34,281 nucleotides of DNA, from NCBI GenBank assembly GCA_035461175.1, contig DATHVR010000176.1:1-34281 (forward strand). Reading direction: 5' to 3'. This stretch comes from DATHVR01 sp035461175. Lineage in GTDB: Bacteria; Actinomycetota; Acidimicrobiia; Spongiisociales; ZC4RG35. Position 1 is the stretch's first letter; every line of letters starts with the position of its first letter. The translations under genes were made by a program, and so were the position numbers. The notes under the pieces were generated by a model. The model made no database searches and was not told where the DNA came from. It was given only the letters and a program-made list of their open reading frames with translations. Below, in pieces: positions 7,921-15,669 of this stretch.

Positions 7921-8575
7921 ATGCAGATCGAGATCTGGGCCGACGTCGTGTCCTTGGTGCGGCCTGGGTAGTCATCGACTCCACCGAGCGCTAGATGGCT
8001 TCGAGCATCGCGATGACACTGAGGTCACCTACCGCTCGTTTCAACTCGACCTCTCGCTACCCGAGGGAACCTCCCAGCCGGTAGCGGAGATGCTGGCTCG
8101 CAAGTACGGGACGTCACCGGATCAGGTCGTCTCGATGACGTCCCGGGTCGAGCGCCTGGCGGAGGAGGACGGCCTCCAGCCCTACCACGTCTCCGACAAC
8201 CGGATCGGCAACACCGGCCCCGCCCACGAGCTGCTCGCCTACGCCACCGAGCAGGGCCGTCATCCGGAGGCATGGCAGACCATGTTCCGCGCCTACTTCG
8301 GCCAGCAGCGCTCCATCTTCGAGCGCAGCTCACTGCTCGACATCGCCGCTGACATCGGTTTCGACCCCGACGGAGCTGCCGAGGCGCTCGAGTCGAGACG
8401 GTTCCGGGACCGAGTGGTCGAGGATCAGGAACAGGCCCATGCTCTCGGCGCCCGGGGAGTCCCCTTCTACGTCATCGACCGCACCTACGGCATCGCCGGG
8501 GCCCAGTCGGTCGAGGTGATCGGCCAGGTCCTCGACGGCGCATGGGCGGCGGCCGGTGGGACGGCGACGAGTTGA
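7921..8575 (+). pseudogene. FrnE/DsbA-family oxidoreductase with 5' frameshift
   Basis: The body encodes a DsbA-like thioredoxin-fold protein of the FrnE type: redox motif CPWC, then HRLHRALD, FELDLS-like FQLDLS, the helical insertion with NRIGNTGPAHELLAYA, and the cis-proline region GVPFYVIDRTYGIAGAQ. The natural N-terminus MQIEIWADVV starts at the ATG at 7921 but is out of frame with CPWC. At 7948-7951 the sequence has GTGTCC where GTGTGTCC would join both parts, so two bases are missing from a GT repeat. With them the protein would be 218 residues, normal for FrnE. A TTG at 7910 could start the shifted frame, but would give an atypical N-terminus. Family members act as cytoplasmic dithiol oxidoreductases or isomerases. 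It is either inactivated or affected by an assembly error. Confidence 0.8.
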
Positions 8576-8741
8576 CGGCTCGGTGCAGGCCTCAGGGCGC
8601 AAAAGCGCGACGTTGCCGAAGTAGCAGGTGGGCTCGCACCAGCGCCCGTTGGGCCGGTTGACCTGTGAGTTGTTGGCGACGGTGACGCCCTCCCAGAGCA
8701 CCCAGGCCCACAACCAGCCACCACATCAATTTCGTTCTCAT
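8576..8741 (-). other. Possible small secreted protein remnant
   Basis: Directly after the lamin-tail gene stop, an ATG at about 8741 on the minus strand opens MRTKLMWWLVVGLGAL, which looks like a signal peptide. A neighbouring frame then reads WVLWEGVTVANNSQV and CEPTCYFGNVALL, which look like real protein with paired cysteines. The two parts are out of frame, and the frame runs into the antisense of the FrnE-like gene. It may be a truncated, frameshifted gene. I do not recognise it. Confidence 0.3.
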
Positions 8742-8742
8742 G

Positions 8743-9992
8743 TCACCCCGAGTATGACTCCGACACGACGATGTTGCCGTTCGGGTCGAGCACGAAGACG
8801 CTGTCGCCCCCGTTGTTCCACACCGCCGATCCCTGGTTACACCAGTAGAGGGTGGAGGCGGTGTCGTCGCCGCAGCCGGTATGAAGGCGTACCGTCGCCC
8901 CTGACCCGAGGCTGAATCCGGACGGGAAGTAGTAGCGGTGGCTGGCCGACTCGTCCTTGACGCTCCATCCGGTCAGGTCCAGCGGCGCCGATCCCGGGTT
9001 GGTGAACTCCACCCACTCATCGTCGAGGTTGAAGTTGTCGTTGCCGTCGGCGTCGTAGCGGATGTGGGCGATCTCGATGATTCCGGAGGCAGCGGCGCCG
9101 CAGGCGTCGGGGACCCACATCCCCACCCTGTCGGCCTCGGCCGCTGCCTGGGCGGCCTCCAGCACGGCCGCCCGGGCGGTGTCGGGTTCATAGCGGCGGG
9201 CGATGGCCAGACCCTCGCGCACCAGCGCCTCCTTGACGAACACGTCACCGACATAGACGTAACGCAGCAGCCTCCTGAACTGGTCCCGGTCGGACACGTC
9301 CGACTCCAGGCGGATCGGCCCTCCTTCCATCAACTCTCCCAGGCGCAACGCCGCCTCAGGGGCCAGGCACTCGCCGCCTTCAGGGCGTTGATCCCGATCA
9401 AGCGCACCGGCTCGTTGGCCGCGCCGACCAGCACCCGCACGGTGTCGCCGTCGGTGATCGATAGCACCGACACCTCGGCGGGCGCCAGTGTCGTGGTGGC
9501 GGAGGTCGACGTCGTCGAGCTGGAAGTCGTGGTCGGGAGAAGAGCGCTGGTCGTAGTGGACGTGGTGCTGGTGGTCGAGGTCGTGGAGGTGGTGGTCGGG
9601 GTGGCGGCGTCAAAGAAAGGGGCCTCGGTGAATACTGACGCCACCGGACGCTCTCCCCACATGCCCTCCCCTCCCGGCGAGGGCACGTCGTTGGAGTAGA
9701 GCTTCTGGATCTGTGCCCCGGGCGGAAGGTAGAGGTTGACCCACCACCGGTTCTCCTCCGACGCGTACTGGAGCAGGGGCCGGATCTGCCGGGGCGTCCA
9801 GTCCCGCATCTCCACCTCCAGGTGGTAGCGGACTGCACAGCCCACCGCCTCGGTGGAGAGGTCGGCGTCGAGAATGGTGAACAGGTCGAGCTTGTTGGCG
9901 GCGCAGTTCTGGACGTCGGTGAGGGTGGTGGTGGGAGCGTGGCAGGTCTTCGTTGGAGTGAGGGAGGAGGTTTCGCTGCACTCGGGGATAGG
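8743..9992 (-). pseudogene. DUF4012 C-terminal fragment fused to thermonuclease and lamin-tail domain (frameshifted)
   Basis: On the minus strand the frame opens after a TAA at 9993-9995, with no ATG; the first usable start is a GTG at 9845. The first part (NKLDLFTILDADLS, WWVNLYLPPGAQIQ) matches the C-terminus of the intact DUF4012 protein at 6130-7830. A Thr/Ser-rich linker follows, then a staphylococcal-nuclease domain (SITDGDTVRVLV, VRLIGIN). At 9383-9385 one base seems missing: CCC where CCCC would give GINAPEGGE. The other frame continues with AALRLGELMEG, LLRYVYVGDVFV and REGLAIARRYEPD, and then a lamin-tail domain (EIAHIRYDADG, EWVEFTNPGSAPLDLTGWSV). Secreted SNase-lamin-tail proteins normally begin with a signal peptide and the T-rich linker; here the signal peptide is replaced by a DUF4012 tail. 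It looks like a recombination product that has also lost its frame. Confidence 0.75.
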
Positions 9993-10197
9993 TTAGGAAC
10001 GGCCGTGGAGGGAGGCTGCCGGGGACACCAGGGTGTTCTCGCCGAGAGGGCGACGCGGGCAGGCAAGGGGGACTACCCGCGGTGGTGGAGCACAGCGAGC
10101 TCATGGCAGGGCCCTGGAAGGTGGTGGAGGCAGCCCGGGCCTATCGGGGCGGCGAACCCCTTGATGTGGCCCCGCTGGATCAGGCAGAGTCATCAGC

Positions 10198-10666
10198 ATG
10201 GCGATCTCGGAGAAGTCCCGTCATGACCTATATAATCGGCTTACACAGTTTCTGGGTGAAGAGCCTGCGGAGACTCTCATGACCGCCTTGCCTGCCTATG
10301 ACCCGAGCGCGATTCTGACCACGAAGAACCTCCAGTTCCACCTCGCTCCGATCTCCGCCGCCATCGATGATCTGCGCCGTGACATGCTGAGGCGTTTCGA
10401 GCAGGTCGACCAGCGTTTCAATCAGATGGATCGACGGCTCGATCAGATGGATGTTCGGCTCGAGCTCATGGAGCGGCGCTTCGACAGTAACGATCAGCGC
10501 GTTTCCTCGGGATCGACCAGAGGCTCGACTCGCTCGGCCAGCGAATCGACTCGCTCGGTCAGCGAATTGACTCGCTCGGTCAGCGGATCGACCGCCTCTC
10601 CCTCACCTGGTAGGCGGTCTGCTGGCCATCGTGGGCACGCTGATAGCCCAGATCATCTGGGGCTGA
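10198..10666 (+). pseudogene. Coiled-coil protein with C-terminal membrane helix (two frameshifts)
   Basis: The N-terminal part (residues 1-65) includes LYNRLTQFLGEEPAETLM and a segment like LPAYDPSAILTTKN. It is followed by a coiled coil of seven-residue repeats of the type QRFNQMD, RRLDQMD, VRLELME. At 10509-10511 (GGG) one base seems missing; the next frame then continues the coil as IDQRLDSLGQRIDSLG. At 10605-10607 (ACC) another C seems missing; beyond it LVGGLLAIVGTLIAQIIWG forms a membrane helix and ends at the TGA at 10664-10666. With two added bases the protein is 156 residues: a tail-anchored coiled coil. Proteins of this layout are common in actinobacteria and often have no assigned role. 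Both breaks look like homopolymer contractions. Confidence 0.72.
10527..10589 (+). repeat. Three tandem 21-bp units coding coiled-coil heptads
   Basis: Three units of 21 bases (10527-10547, 10548-10568, 10569-10589), each starting GACTCGCTCGG, differ at only a few positions. Each codes one heptad of the type DSLGQRI in the restored frame. Such repeats can gain or lose units by slippage without breaking the frame. Confidence 0.8.
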
Positions 10667-10727
10667 ATCGGGCTTTCGGCTTGTCGTGTTCCCGCCCACT
10701 TTCCGGCCTCCCGGCTGATGACGGAGT

Positions 10728-11345
10728 TCAGCCGACAAGCAGGGCGATGCCAAGAATGAAGGGGACGAGCAAGCTCAGCTGAGGGGCGAGGTCGCGCACC
10801 ATGGCGAGTGCCGCCGGAATCCCGATCCCGATCACGACCGCGGCCCATCCTGCCCAAGCGGCCACCAGGCCGGATTGGAGTATCGCCCACCCGACCAAGA
10901 CGTAGGCGAGGTTTGCTCCGATTACCCACACCCATTCGGCCAAGTAGCAGGCGTCCCACATCCCGCTGATCCAGGGTGGAGTGGCGCCGGACTCGGCCCT
11001 CTGGGTGGCGGCTCGAGCGGCGCCGGCGGTTTGGGTGATGAGGCCGAACACCCATGCGCTCATCGCCAGCAGGTAGCCCCCGAGAGCGGCGTACGCCAAC
11101 ACTGGCGCCCCGTCATCTGCCAGTAGGTAGGTCGCTCCGGCCATTCCCGCCGTGGCGGCGAAGATCGCGGCCAGGTCGGCGACTGCCATCCACCACCAGT
11201 CTGGGCGGTGGTCATGGACGAAGTCGAGCTTGTCGTCGAGCGAGAGCCGCCAGAACTTCCCGCTATATCCGCGGGCGCTGCCCAATCCCGCAGAAACGGC
11301 GGCAATCACGAGACCAGCCATCAGCATGAGGCCTGCCAACTGCAT
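10728..11345 (-). CDS. Six-helix integral membrane protein, unknown function
   Basis: A 205-residue hydrophobic protein with about six membrane helices. The first (LMLMAGLVIAAVSAGLG) is at the N-terminus and the last (LLVPFILGIALLVG) at the C-terminus. Two loops stand out: a hydrophilic loop after helix 1 (RLSLDDKLDFVHDHRPDWWW) and a second with PPWISGMWDACYLAEWVW. No transport or enzymatic motif was recognised. The ATG at 11345 is preferred over the GTG at 11351, because TATGTT lies 6 bases before the ATG. The gene is divergent from the histidine kinase, with 82 bases between the two starts, so they may share control. The function is unknown. Confidence 0.7.
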   Translation of the reverse strand: MQLAGLMLMAGLVIAAVSAGLGSARGYSGKFWRLSLDDKLDFVHDHRPDWWWMAVADLAAIFAATAGMAGATYLLADDGAPVLAYAALGGYLLAMSAWVFGLITQTAGAARAATQRAESGATPPWISGMWDACYLAEWVWVIGANLAYVLVGWAILQSGLVAAWAGWAAVVIGIGIPAALAMVRDLAPQLSLLVPFILGIALLVG

Positions 11346-11351
11346 GCGCAC

Positions 11352-11357
11352 AACATA
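11352..11357 (-). promoter_or_regulatory. -10-like hexamer TATGTT of the membrane protein gene
   Basis: On the minus strand TATGTT precedes the ATG at 11345 by 6 bases. It lies in the short divergent region shared with the histidine kinase gene. Confidence 0.4.
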
Positions 11358-11414
11358 CGCCGCGCGAAAGCCCCGCGCTGTGCTGTCTCACTGCGGTGGG
11401 GCACCTATGGGTGG

Positions 11415-11420
11415 GATACT
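11415..11420 (+). promoter_or_regulatory. -10-like hexamer GATACT of the histidine kinase gene
   Basis: GATACT (5 of 6 to TATACT) ends 7 bases before the ATG at 11428. This supports that start over the in-frame ATG at 11407, which lies upstream of the hexamer. Confidence 0.4.
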
Positions 11421-11427
11421 GAGGCAC

Positions 11428-13131
11428 ATGGCCGCGCCCCGCCGTCGCTCACTCGCCACCCGTCTGCTGGTGGCATATGCCCTGGCCGTGCTGGCCGTGG
11501 TGGGGGTGCTGGGCTTCTTCGTGGAGCGGTCGGCGCGTGAGGCCCTGGTGGATGAGGTCCAGTACGGGCTGGCGGAACAGGCCCGGGCGGCGGCCTTCTC
11601 TCTGCCGGAGACCCCCGGGGAGATCGTCGGTTTCGTGGAGGGATTGGCGCCGATCACCGACGCACGGGTGACCGTGATCGACTCCGACGGGTCGGTGCTG
11701 GCCGATTCCCACGCCGACGCCGAGACGATGGAGAACCATTCCGGCCGTCCCGAGGTGCAGGCCGCGTCGCGAGGGGATACCGGCTTCGATCGGCGAGTGA
11801 GCGTCTCCACCGGTTTCAATCAGTTGTACGCGGCCGTGCAAGGCCCCGGAGATCGGGTGGTGCGGCTGTCGTTGCCCGAGAACGTCGTCAATGCCCCGAT
11901 CCGGGAATTCCGGGGCCGTTTGTTGTTGATGCTTGCGGTGGCGGGGCTGGCCGGGGTGGCGGCGGTGGCTTTGGTGGCGCGCCGTCTGACCCGCCCGCTG
12001 GCGGAGCTGTCCGAGGTGGCCTCATCGGTGGCCGCGGGGGACCTCGATGTCGAGCCACCCCGCTCTTCGGTGGCCGAACTCGACGACCTGGGCCGTTCGC
12101 TGGGATCCATGTCAACGGAGCTGGGTCATCGCCTCGAGGAGGTCAGCGGCGAGCGCCGGACCCTGGAGGTGGTCCTCGATGCCCTTCCCCAGGGGACGCT
12201 GTTGGTGGACACCGACGACGGTGTGCTGTATGCCAACCGATCCCTAATCGACCTGCTCGGGCCGGTGCCCGAGAGTCTGGCCCAGGTGGTGCCGTTCCGG
12301 ATCCAGGAGATGGTGCGGCGGGCCCGGGACGAGCGAACCGTGGTCGACATCGACCTAGAGCACGGCCGGCCCGCCCGGGTGCTGCGGGTGATCGTATCGC
12401 CGTTCGACGATGGCCGGGCCCTGGTGGTGGTGTCGGACATCACGGACCGGCGCCGGGTGGACGACGTCCGGCGTGACTTCGTCACCAACGCCTCCCACGA
12501 GCTCAAGACCCCTGTCAGTTCGATCCTCGCCGCGGCCGAGACGCTGCAGGTGGCGCTGGAAAGGGCCCCGGACAAGGTGCCCCAGTTCGCCGCCCAGATC
12601 GAGGTGGCCGCCCGCTCCCTGGCCCGGCTGGTGTCCGACCTGTTGGACCTGTCCCGCCTGGAGGGACGCACCGCTCAGCACGTCGAGATGGACCTGGAGC
12701 GAGTGGTGGTGGCCGAGGTCGAGCGGATGCGACCGCTGGCCGAGGAGCGGAAGATCGGCGTCGTGTCGGACACCGTGCCGGTGAGTGTCATGGGTTCGCC
12801 CGAGGACCTGGCTCTGGCGGTGCGCAACCTGCTGGACAACGCCGTCCGCTATTCGGATCCGGGAGCGGTGGTGACCATCCGCCTCGACCGCCAGGGCGAC
12901 GAGGCGGTCGTGTCGGTGACCGACAGCGGCACCGGGATACCCCAGCGCGATCTGGAGCGGATCTTCGAGCGGTTCTACCGGGTCGACGTGGCCCGTTCCC
13001 GTGCCACCGGAGGCACCGGCCTCGGCCTGTCGATCGTCCGTCACGTGGTGGAGAGTCACGGCGGCAAGGTGACGGTCGAATCGCAACTCGGCTCGGGCTC
13101 GACCTTCACCACCCGCCTTCCCCTCGACTGA
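11428..13131 (+). CDS. PhoR/SenX3-type sensor histidine kinase
   Basis: A 567-residue membrane sensor kinase. An N-terminal membrane helix (about residues 12-31) is followed by an outer sensor domain (about 35-165, with VTVIDSDGSVLADS), a second helix (about 168-188), and a HAMP domain starting ARRLTRPLAELSEVA. A PAS-like domain (about 240-345) reads LDALPQGTLLVDTDDGVLYAN. The HisKA domain carries the phospho-acceptor H357 in NASHELKTP. The HATPase domain has the N box NLLDNAVRYS, G1 box DSGTGIP and G2 box GGTGLGLSIV. The architecture is that of PhoR, which senses phosphate status. The regulator that would normally sit next to it is missing; the RegX3-like protein at 44-751 is the only response regulator in the window and is a plausible partner. 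Earlier in-frame starts would run through the divergent gene and were rejected. Confidence 0.93.
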   Translation: MAAPRRRSLATRLLVAYALAVLAVVGVLGFFVERSAREALVDEVQYGLAEQARAAAFSLPETPGEIVGFVEGLAPITDARVTVIDSDGSVLADSHADAETMENHSGRPEVQAASRGDTGFDRRVSVSTGFNQLYAAVQGPGDRVVRLSLPENVVNAPIREFRGRLLLMLAVAGLAGVAAVALVARRLTRPLAELSEVASSVAAGDLDVEPPRSSVAELDDLGRSLGSMSTELGHRLEEVSGERRTLEVVLDALPQGTLLVDTDDGVLYANRSLIDLLGPVPESLAQVVPFRIQEMVRRARDERTVVDIDLEHGRPARVLRVIVSPFDDGRALVVVSDITDRRRVDDVRRDFVTNASHELKTPVSSILAAAETLQVALERAPDKVPQFAAQIEVAARSLARLVSDLLDLSRLEGRTAQHVEMDLERVVVAEVERMRPLAEERKIGVVSDTVPVSVMGSPEDLALAVRNLLDNAVRYSDPGAVVTIRLDRQGDEAVVSVTDSGTGIPQRDLERIFERFYRVDVARSRATGGTGLGLSIVRHVVESHGGKVTVESQLGSGSTFTTRLPLD

Positions 13132-13161
13132 ACCCAGCCCCGCGGGGATTCCTGTGGTACC

Positions 13162-13188
13162 TGTCACAGATCACGACGCTGTTCCGTC
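13162..13188 (+). promoter_or_regulatory. ECF41-type sigma factor promoter
   Basis: TGTCACA at 13162-13168, a 16-base spacer, then CGTC at 13185-13188. This is the motif described for ECF41 sigma factors upstream of their own operons. An ECF41 sigma gene is the third gene downstream. The CGTC ends only 9 bases before the ATG at 13198, so the transcript should be leaderless or nearly so. The match is exact; activity is inference. Confidence 0.8.
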
Positions 13189-13197
13189 AAGTGGGGT

Positions 13198-13612
13198 ATG
13201 AAACGAGAGCGAAGCATCTGGGCGACGGCAGCGGCTATGGGGGGGGGCTCTGGCGCTACTGGGCGGATGGGCGTTCCTCTGGCCCCGCAGCTTCTATGCC
13301 GACTTCCCGATTCCGGGCGCGGCCTGGGTCTCGACGCTGGGGGCGTTCGATGCCCACCTCATCACCGACTTCGGCGCTGCCCAGGTGGGCCTGGCCGTGA
13401 TCGTGCTGGTGGCGGTGTGGCGTCGCTCCCTGGAGGCACTGCGGATCGCCATGGGCGGATACGTGGCCTTCGGAGCGCTCCACTTCGCCTATCACCTGGG
13501 AAGTTTCGAGGCGTTCACCACTGCCTCGGCCCTCACCCAGGCCACCGCCCTGATGGCGGTGGTGTTGCTGCCCGCCTTCGTCCTGTACACAACGAGAGGA
13601 GAGACATCATGA
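13198..13612 (+). pseudogene. Four-helix membrane protein, first gene of ECF41 operon, frame broken at G9
   Basis: The gene opens MKRERSIWATAAAMGG and then leaves frame at a run of nine G (13239-13247). With eight G the protein continues ALALLGGWAFLWPRSFY, ADFPIPGAAWVSTLGAFDAH, helical segments LAVIVLVAVWRRSLEA and FGALHFAYHLGSFEAF, and a final helix, ending TTRGETS after 137 residues. The arrangement (four helices, WP-RSFY-DFP motif, HF-YH in helix 3) resembles a small conserved actinobacterial membrane family of unknown role. Its stop overlaps the epimerase ATG (ATGA), and the ECF41 promoter lies directly before it, so it heads the operon. The break may be phase variation by slippage, a fixed mutation, or a sequencing error in the G run. 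Confidence 0.75.
13239..13247 (+). repeat. G9 homopolymer at the frameshift
   Basis: Nine consecutive G bases start at the last base of the codon ATG. Removing one restores the membrane protein frame through to a stop that overlaps the next gene. Confidence 0.9.
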
Positions 13613-14496
13613 AGATCCTGTTCACCGGCGCCACCGGCGTGCTCGGTACCGCCGCCATCCCGCATCTGATCGAAGCCGGCCACGAGGTGGTCGGGGTCGG
13701 ACGAACCGACCTCGACCTCTTCGACCGGGCGGCGGTGGGCCGGGCCGTGGCCGGCTGCGACGCCGTCTTCCACTTCGCCACCGCCATGCCCGCTCAGGCT
13801 GAGATGACCAAGCGGGAGGCGTGGCGCATCAACGACCGGTTGCGGGAAGAGGCAACCGCCAACCTGGTCGACGCCGCCATCGAGCAGCGGGTGTCGACCT
13901 TTGTGCAGGAGTCCGTGGCCTTCGCCTATGCCGACGGCGGCGCCGGATGGCTCGACGAGGCCGTCCCCCTCGATCCGCCCTTTGGGGCGATCGACTCGGC
14001 GATGGTCGCCGAGGCCCATGTCGCCCGGTTCACGGCTCAAGGCGGCCGCGGGATCGTGCTGCGGCTGGGCCGCCTCTACGGTCCCGGCCCGGTGTCGGGT
14101 CCCTACCTGGAGGCGGTAAGCGCCCGCAAGCTGCCCCTGATCGGTCGCGGAGACAACTACGTCTCCCACCTGCACATCGATGACGCCGGGGCGGCGGTGG
14201 CCGCCGCCCTCGACGCTCCGGCCGGCGCCTACAACGTGGTGGAAGACGAGCCGGTCACGGCGGCCGAGGAGATGGATGTGCTGGTAGAGACTCTGGGGGC
14301 TCGCCATCCCCGGCGGGTTCCGGCCTGGCTGGCCCGGCGGCTCGTCGGTCCTGCCACGGGCTTGATGACGGTGTCGCACCGGGTTTCGAATGGTCGCTTC
14401 CGGGAAGCGGCCGGATGGAGTCCCGAGTATTCCTCGGTGTGCGAAGGCTGGCCGGCCATCGTCGCGGACGACCGGCGTGCCAGGATGCAAGTGTGA
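13609..14496 (+). CDS. NAD-dependent epimerase/reductase, ECF41 partner (COE) protein
   Basis: A 295-residue extended short-chain dehydrogenase-like protein. The Rossmann motif is FTGATGVLGTAA at the N-terminus, and HFATAMP follows near residue 62. At the usual YxxxK catalytic site the sequence reads AIDSAMVAEAH, so tyrosine and lysine are absent and the activity may be atypical. LRLGRLYGPGP and SHLHIDDAGAAVAAAL are typical of nucleotide-sugar epimerases and related reductases. The gene has a good ribosome-binding site (GAGAGGAGA) and directly precedes an ECF41 sigma factor. ECF41 genes are known to sit next to a carboxymuconolactone decarboxylase, oxidoreductase or epimerase (COE), and this is the epimerase type. 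The substrate is unknown. Confidence 0.88.
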   Translation: MKILFTGATGVLGTAAIPHLIEAGHEVVGVGRTDLDLFDRAAVGRAVAGCDAVFHFATAMPAQAEMTKREAWRINDRLREEATANLVDAAIEQRVSTFVQESVAFAYADGGAGWLDEAVPLDPPFGAIDSAMVAEAHVARFTAQGGRGIVLRLGRLYGPGPVSGPYLEAVSARKLPLIGRGDNYVSHLHIDDAGAAVAAALDAPAGAYNVVEDEPVTAAEEMDVLVETLGARHPRRVPAWLARRLVGPATGLMTVSHRVSNGRFREAAGWSPEYSSVCEGWPAIVADDRRARMQV

Positions 14497-15371
14497 GCAC
14501 CGAGCCCAGCCTGGCCCTGTTCGAACAGCATCGGCGGCGTCTTTTCGGCATCGCCTACGGCATGCTGGGCAGCGTGGCCGACGCCGAGGACGTGGTCCAG
14601 GACGCCTACCTGCGCTGGGCGGGAGTCGACGTCAGTTCCGTCGACTCCCCCGCCGCCTATCTGACCACGATCACGACCCGGTTGGCCATCGACGAATTGC
14701 GCTCGGCCCGGCGGCGACGTGAGGAGTACACGGGGCCGTGGCTGCCCGAACCGCTGGTCACCGAGATGGATCCCGACCCGGCCGACGTGGTCGCCGAGGC
14801 AGAGCAGTTGTCGCTGGCGATGCTCACCGCCTTCGAGCGGCTTACTCCGGTGGAGCGGGCGGTGTTGTTGCTTCGGGAGGTGTTCGACCTCGACTACTCC
14901 GAGATCGCCGACATCGTCGACAAGAGCCCGGCCAACACCCGCCAGATCGGGGTGCGGGCGCGGGAGCGGGCCGGCGACGCCAGCCGTCGCCGGTGGCATG
15001 CCACCTCCGACGATCACCGGCTGATGTCCGCCTATCTGGCGGCGGCCTCCGCCGGCGACGTCGAGCGTGTGGCCGAGGTGTTCTCCCAGGACGTGGTGCT
15101 GTGGGCCGACGGCGGCGGCAAGGCGCGGGCGGCCCGCAAGCCGCTCTTCGGTGCCGAGCGGGTCGCCCGCCATCTGGTCGGTGTGGCGCCCCAGGCCCCG
15201 GCCGGAACCGAGGTCTCCCTGGTGCGGGTCAACGGGGACCCGGCGATCATGGCGGTCCATGATGGGCGGTGTATCGCCCTGGTGGCCTTCGAGGTGGCAC
15301 AGGGGAAGGTGATCGGGGTGCGGGCGATCCTCAACCCCGACAAGCTGGCCGGAGTTTCGGAAGGGGATTAG
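14493..15371 (+). CDS. ECF41-family RNA polymerase sigma factor (SigJ-like)
   Basis: A 292-residue sigma factor. The region 2 helix has FGIAYGMLGSVADAEDVVQD; region 4 includes LLLREVFDLDYSEIADIVD and NTRQIGVRARER. A SnoaL-like C-terminal domain follows (about 175-290). The three signatures of ECF41 are present: WLPEPL in the linker, DGGGK in the C-terminal domain, and NPDKL near the end. In this group the fused C-terminal domain regulates activity in place of a membrane anti-sigma factor. The start is a GTG that overlaps the epimerase stop (GTGA). The promoter motif at 13162-13188 suggests that it drives its own operon. The stimulus is unknown. Confidence 0.93.
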   Translation: MSTEPSLALFEQHRRRLFGIAYGMLGSVADAEDVVQDAYLRWAGVDVSSVDSPAAYLTTITTRLAIDELRSARRRREEYTGPWLPEPLVTEMDPDPADVVAEAEQLSLAMLTAFERLTPVERAVLLLREVFDLDYSEIADIVDKSPANTRQIGVRARERAGDASRRRWHATSDDHRLMSAYLAAASAGDVERVAEVFSQDVVLWADGGGKARAARKPLFGAERVARHLVGVAPQAPAGTEVSLVRVNGDPAIMAVHDGRCIALVAFEVAQGKVIGVRAILNPDKLAGVSEGD

Positions 15372-15669
15372 CTACCTAGCCCTCGATCCGGCCTCCCAGC
15401 ACCCCGAGCCTGGCAGATGAGGACAGAGCTGTCGGGAGTCGGAAGACTGAGGACGAAGGACGGAGGACAGTGGGCTGGCGCTCCCGTAACCACTGGGGAG
15501 GGCCGCCGGGTCGGCGACCCCCCTCCCTCGATAAGATCCCCTCCGACGGTCCGGCTTCCGACGGCCGCGCCGCGCGATCGAGCCGAAGGGTGCTCTTTCG
15601 TCCTCCGCTCCCTCACTTCGTTCCGGGGGACCGCTGGCGCGAAAACGGCTTCGTTCAGGAAAAGGCGTC
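15372..15669. other. Intergenic region with partial repeats
   Basis: No convincing gene. A segment near 15600-15632 reads CTCCCTCACTTCGTTCCGGG and resembles the tail of the dispersed GC-rich repeat. Several short direct and inverted GAGGAC/GTCCTC motifs occur between about 15418 and 15610. It lies between the convergent sigma factor and membrane protein genes. Confidence 0.45.

Noticed and set aside
11152..11427. Long upstream extension of the histidine kinase frame
   Set aside because: The extension overlaps the divergent membrane protein gene and lies before the GATACT element; the sequence from 11428 gives a normal kinase N-terminus with a membrane helix.
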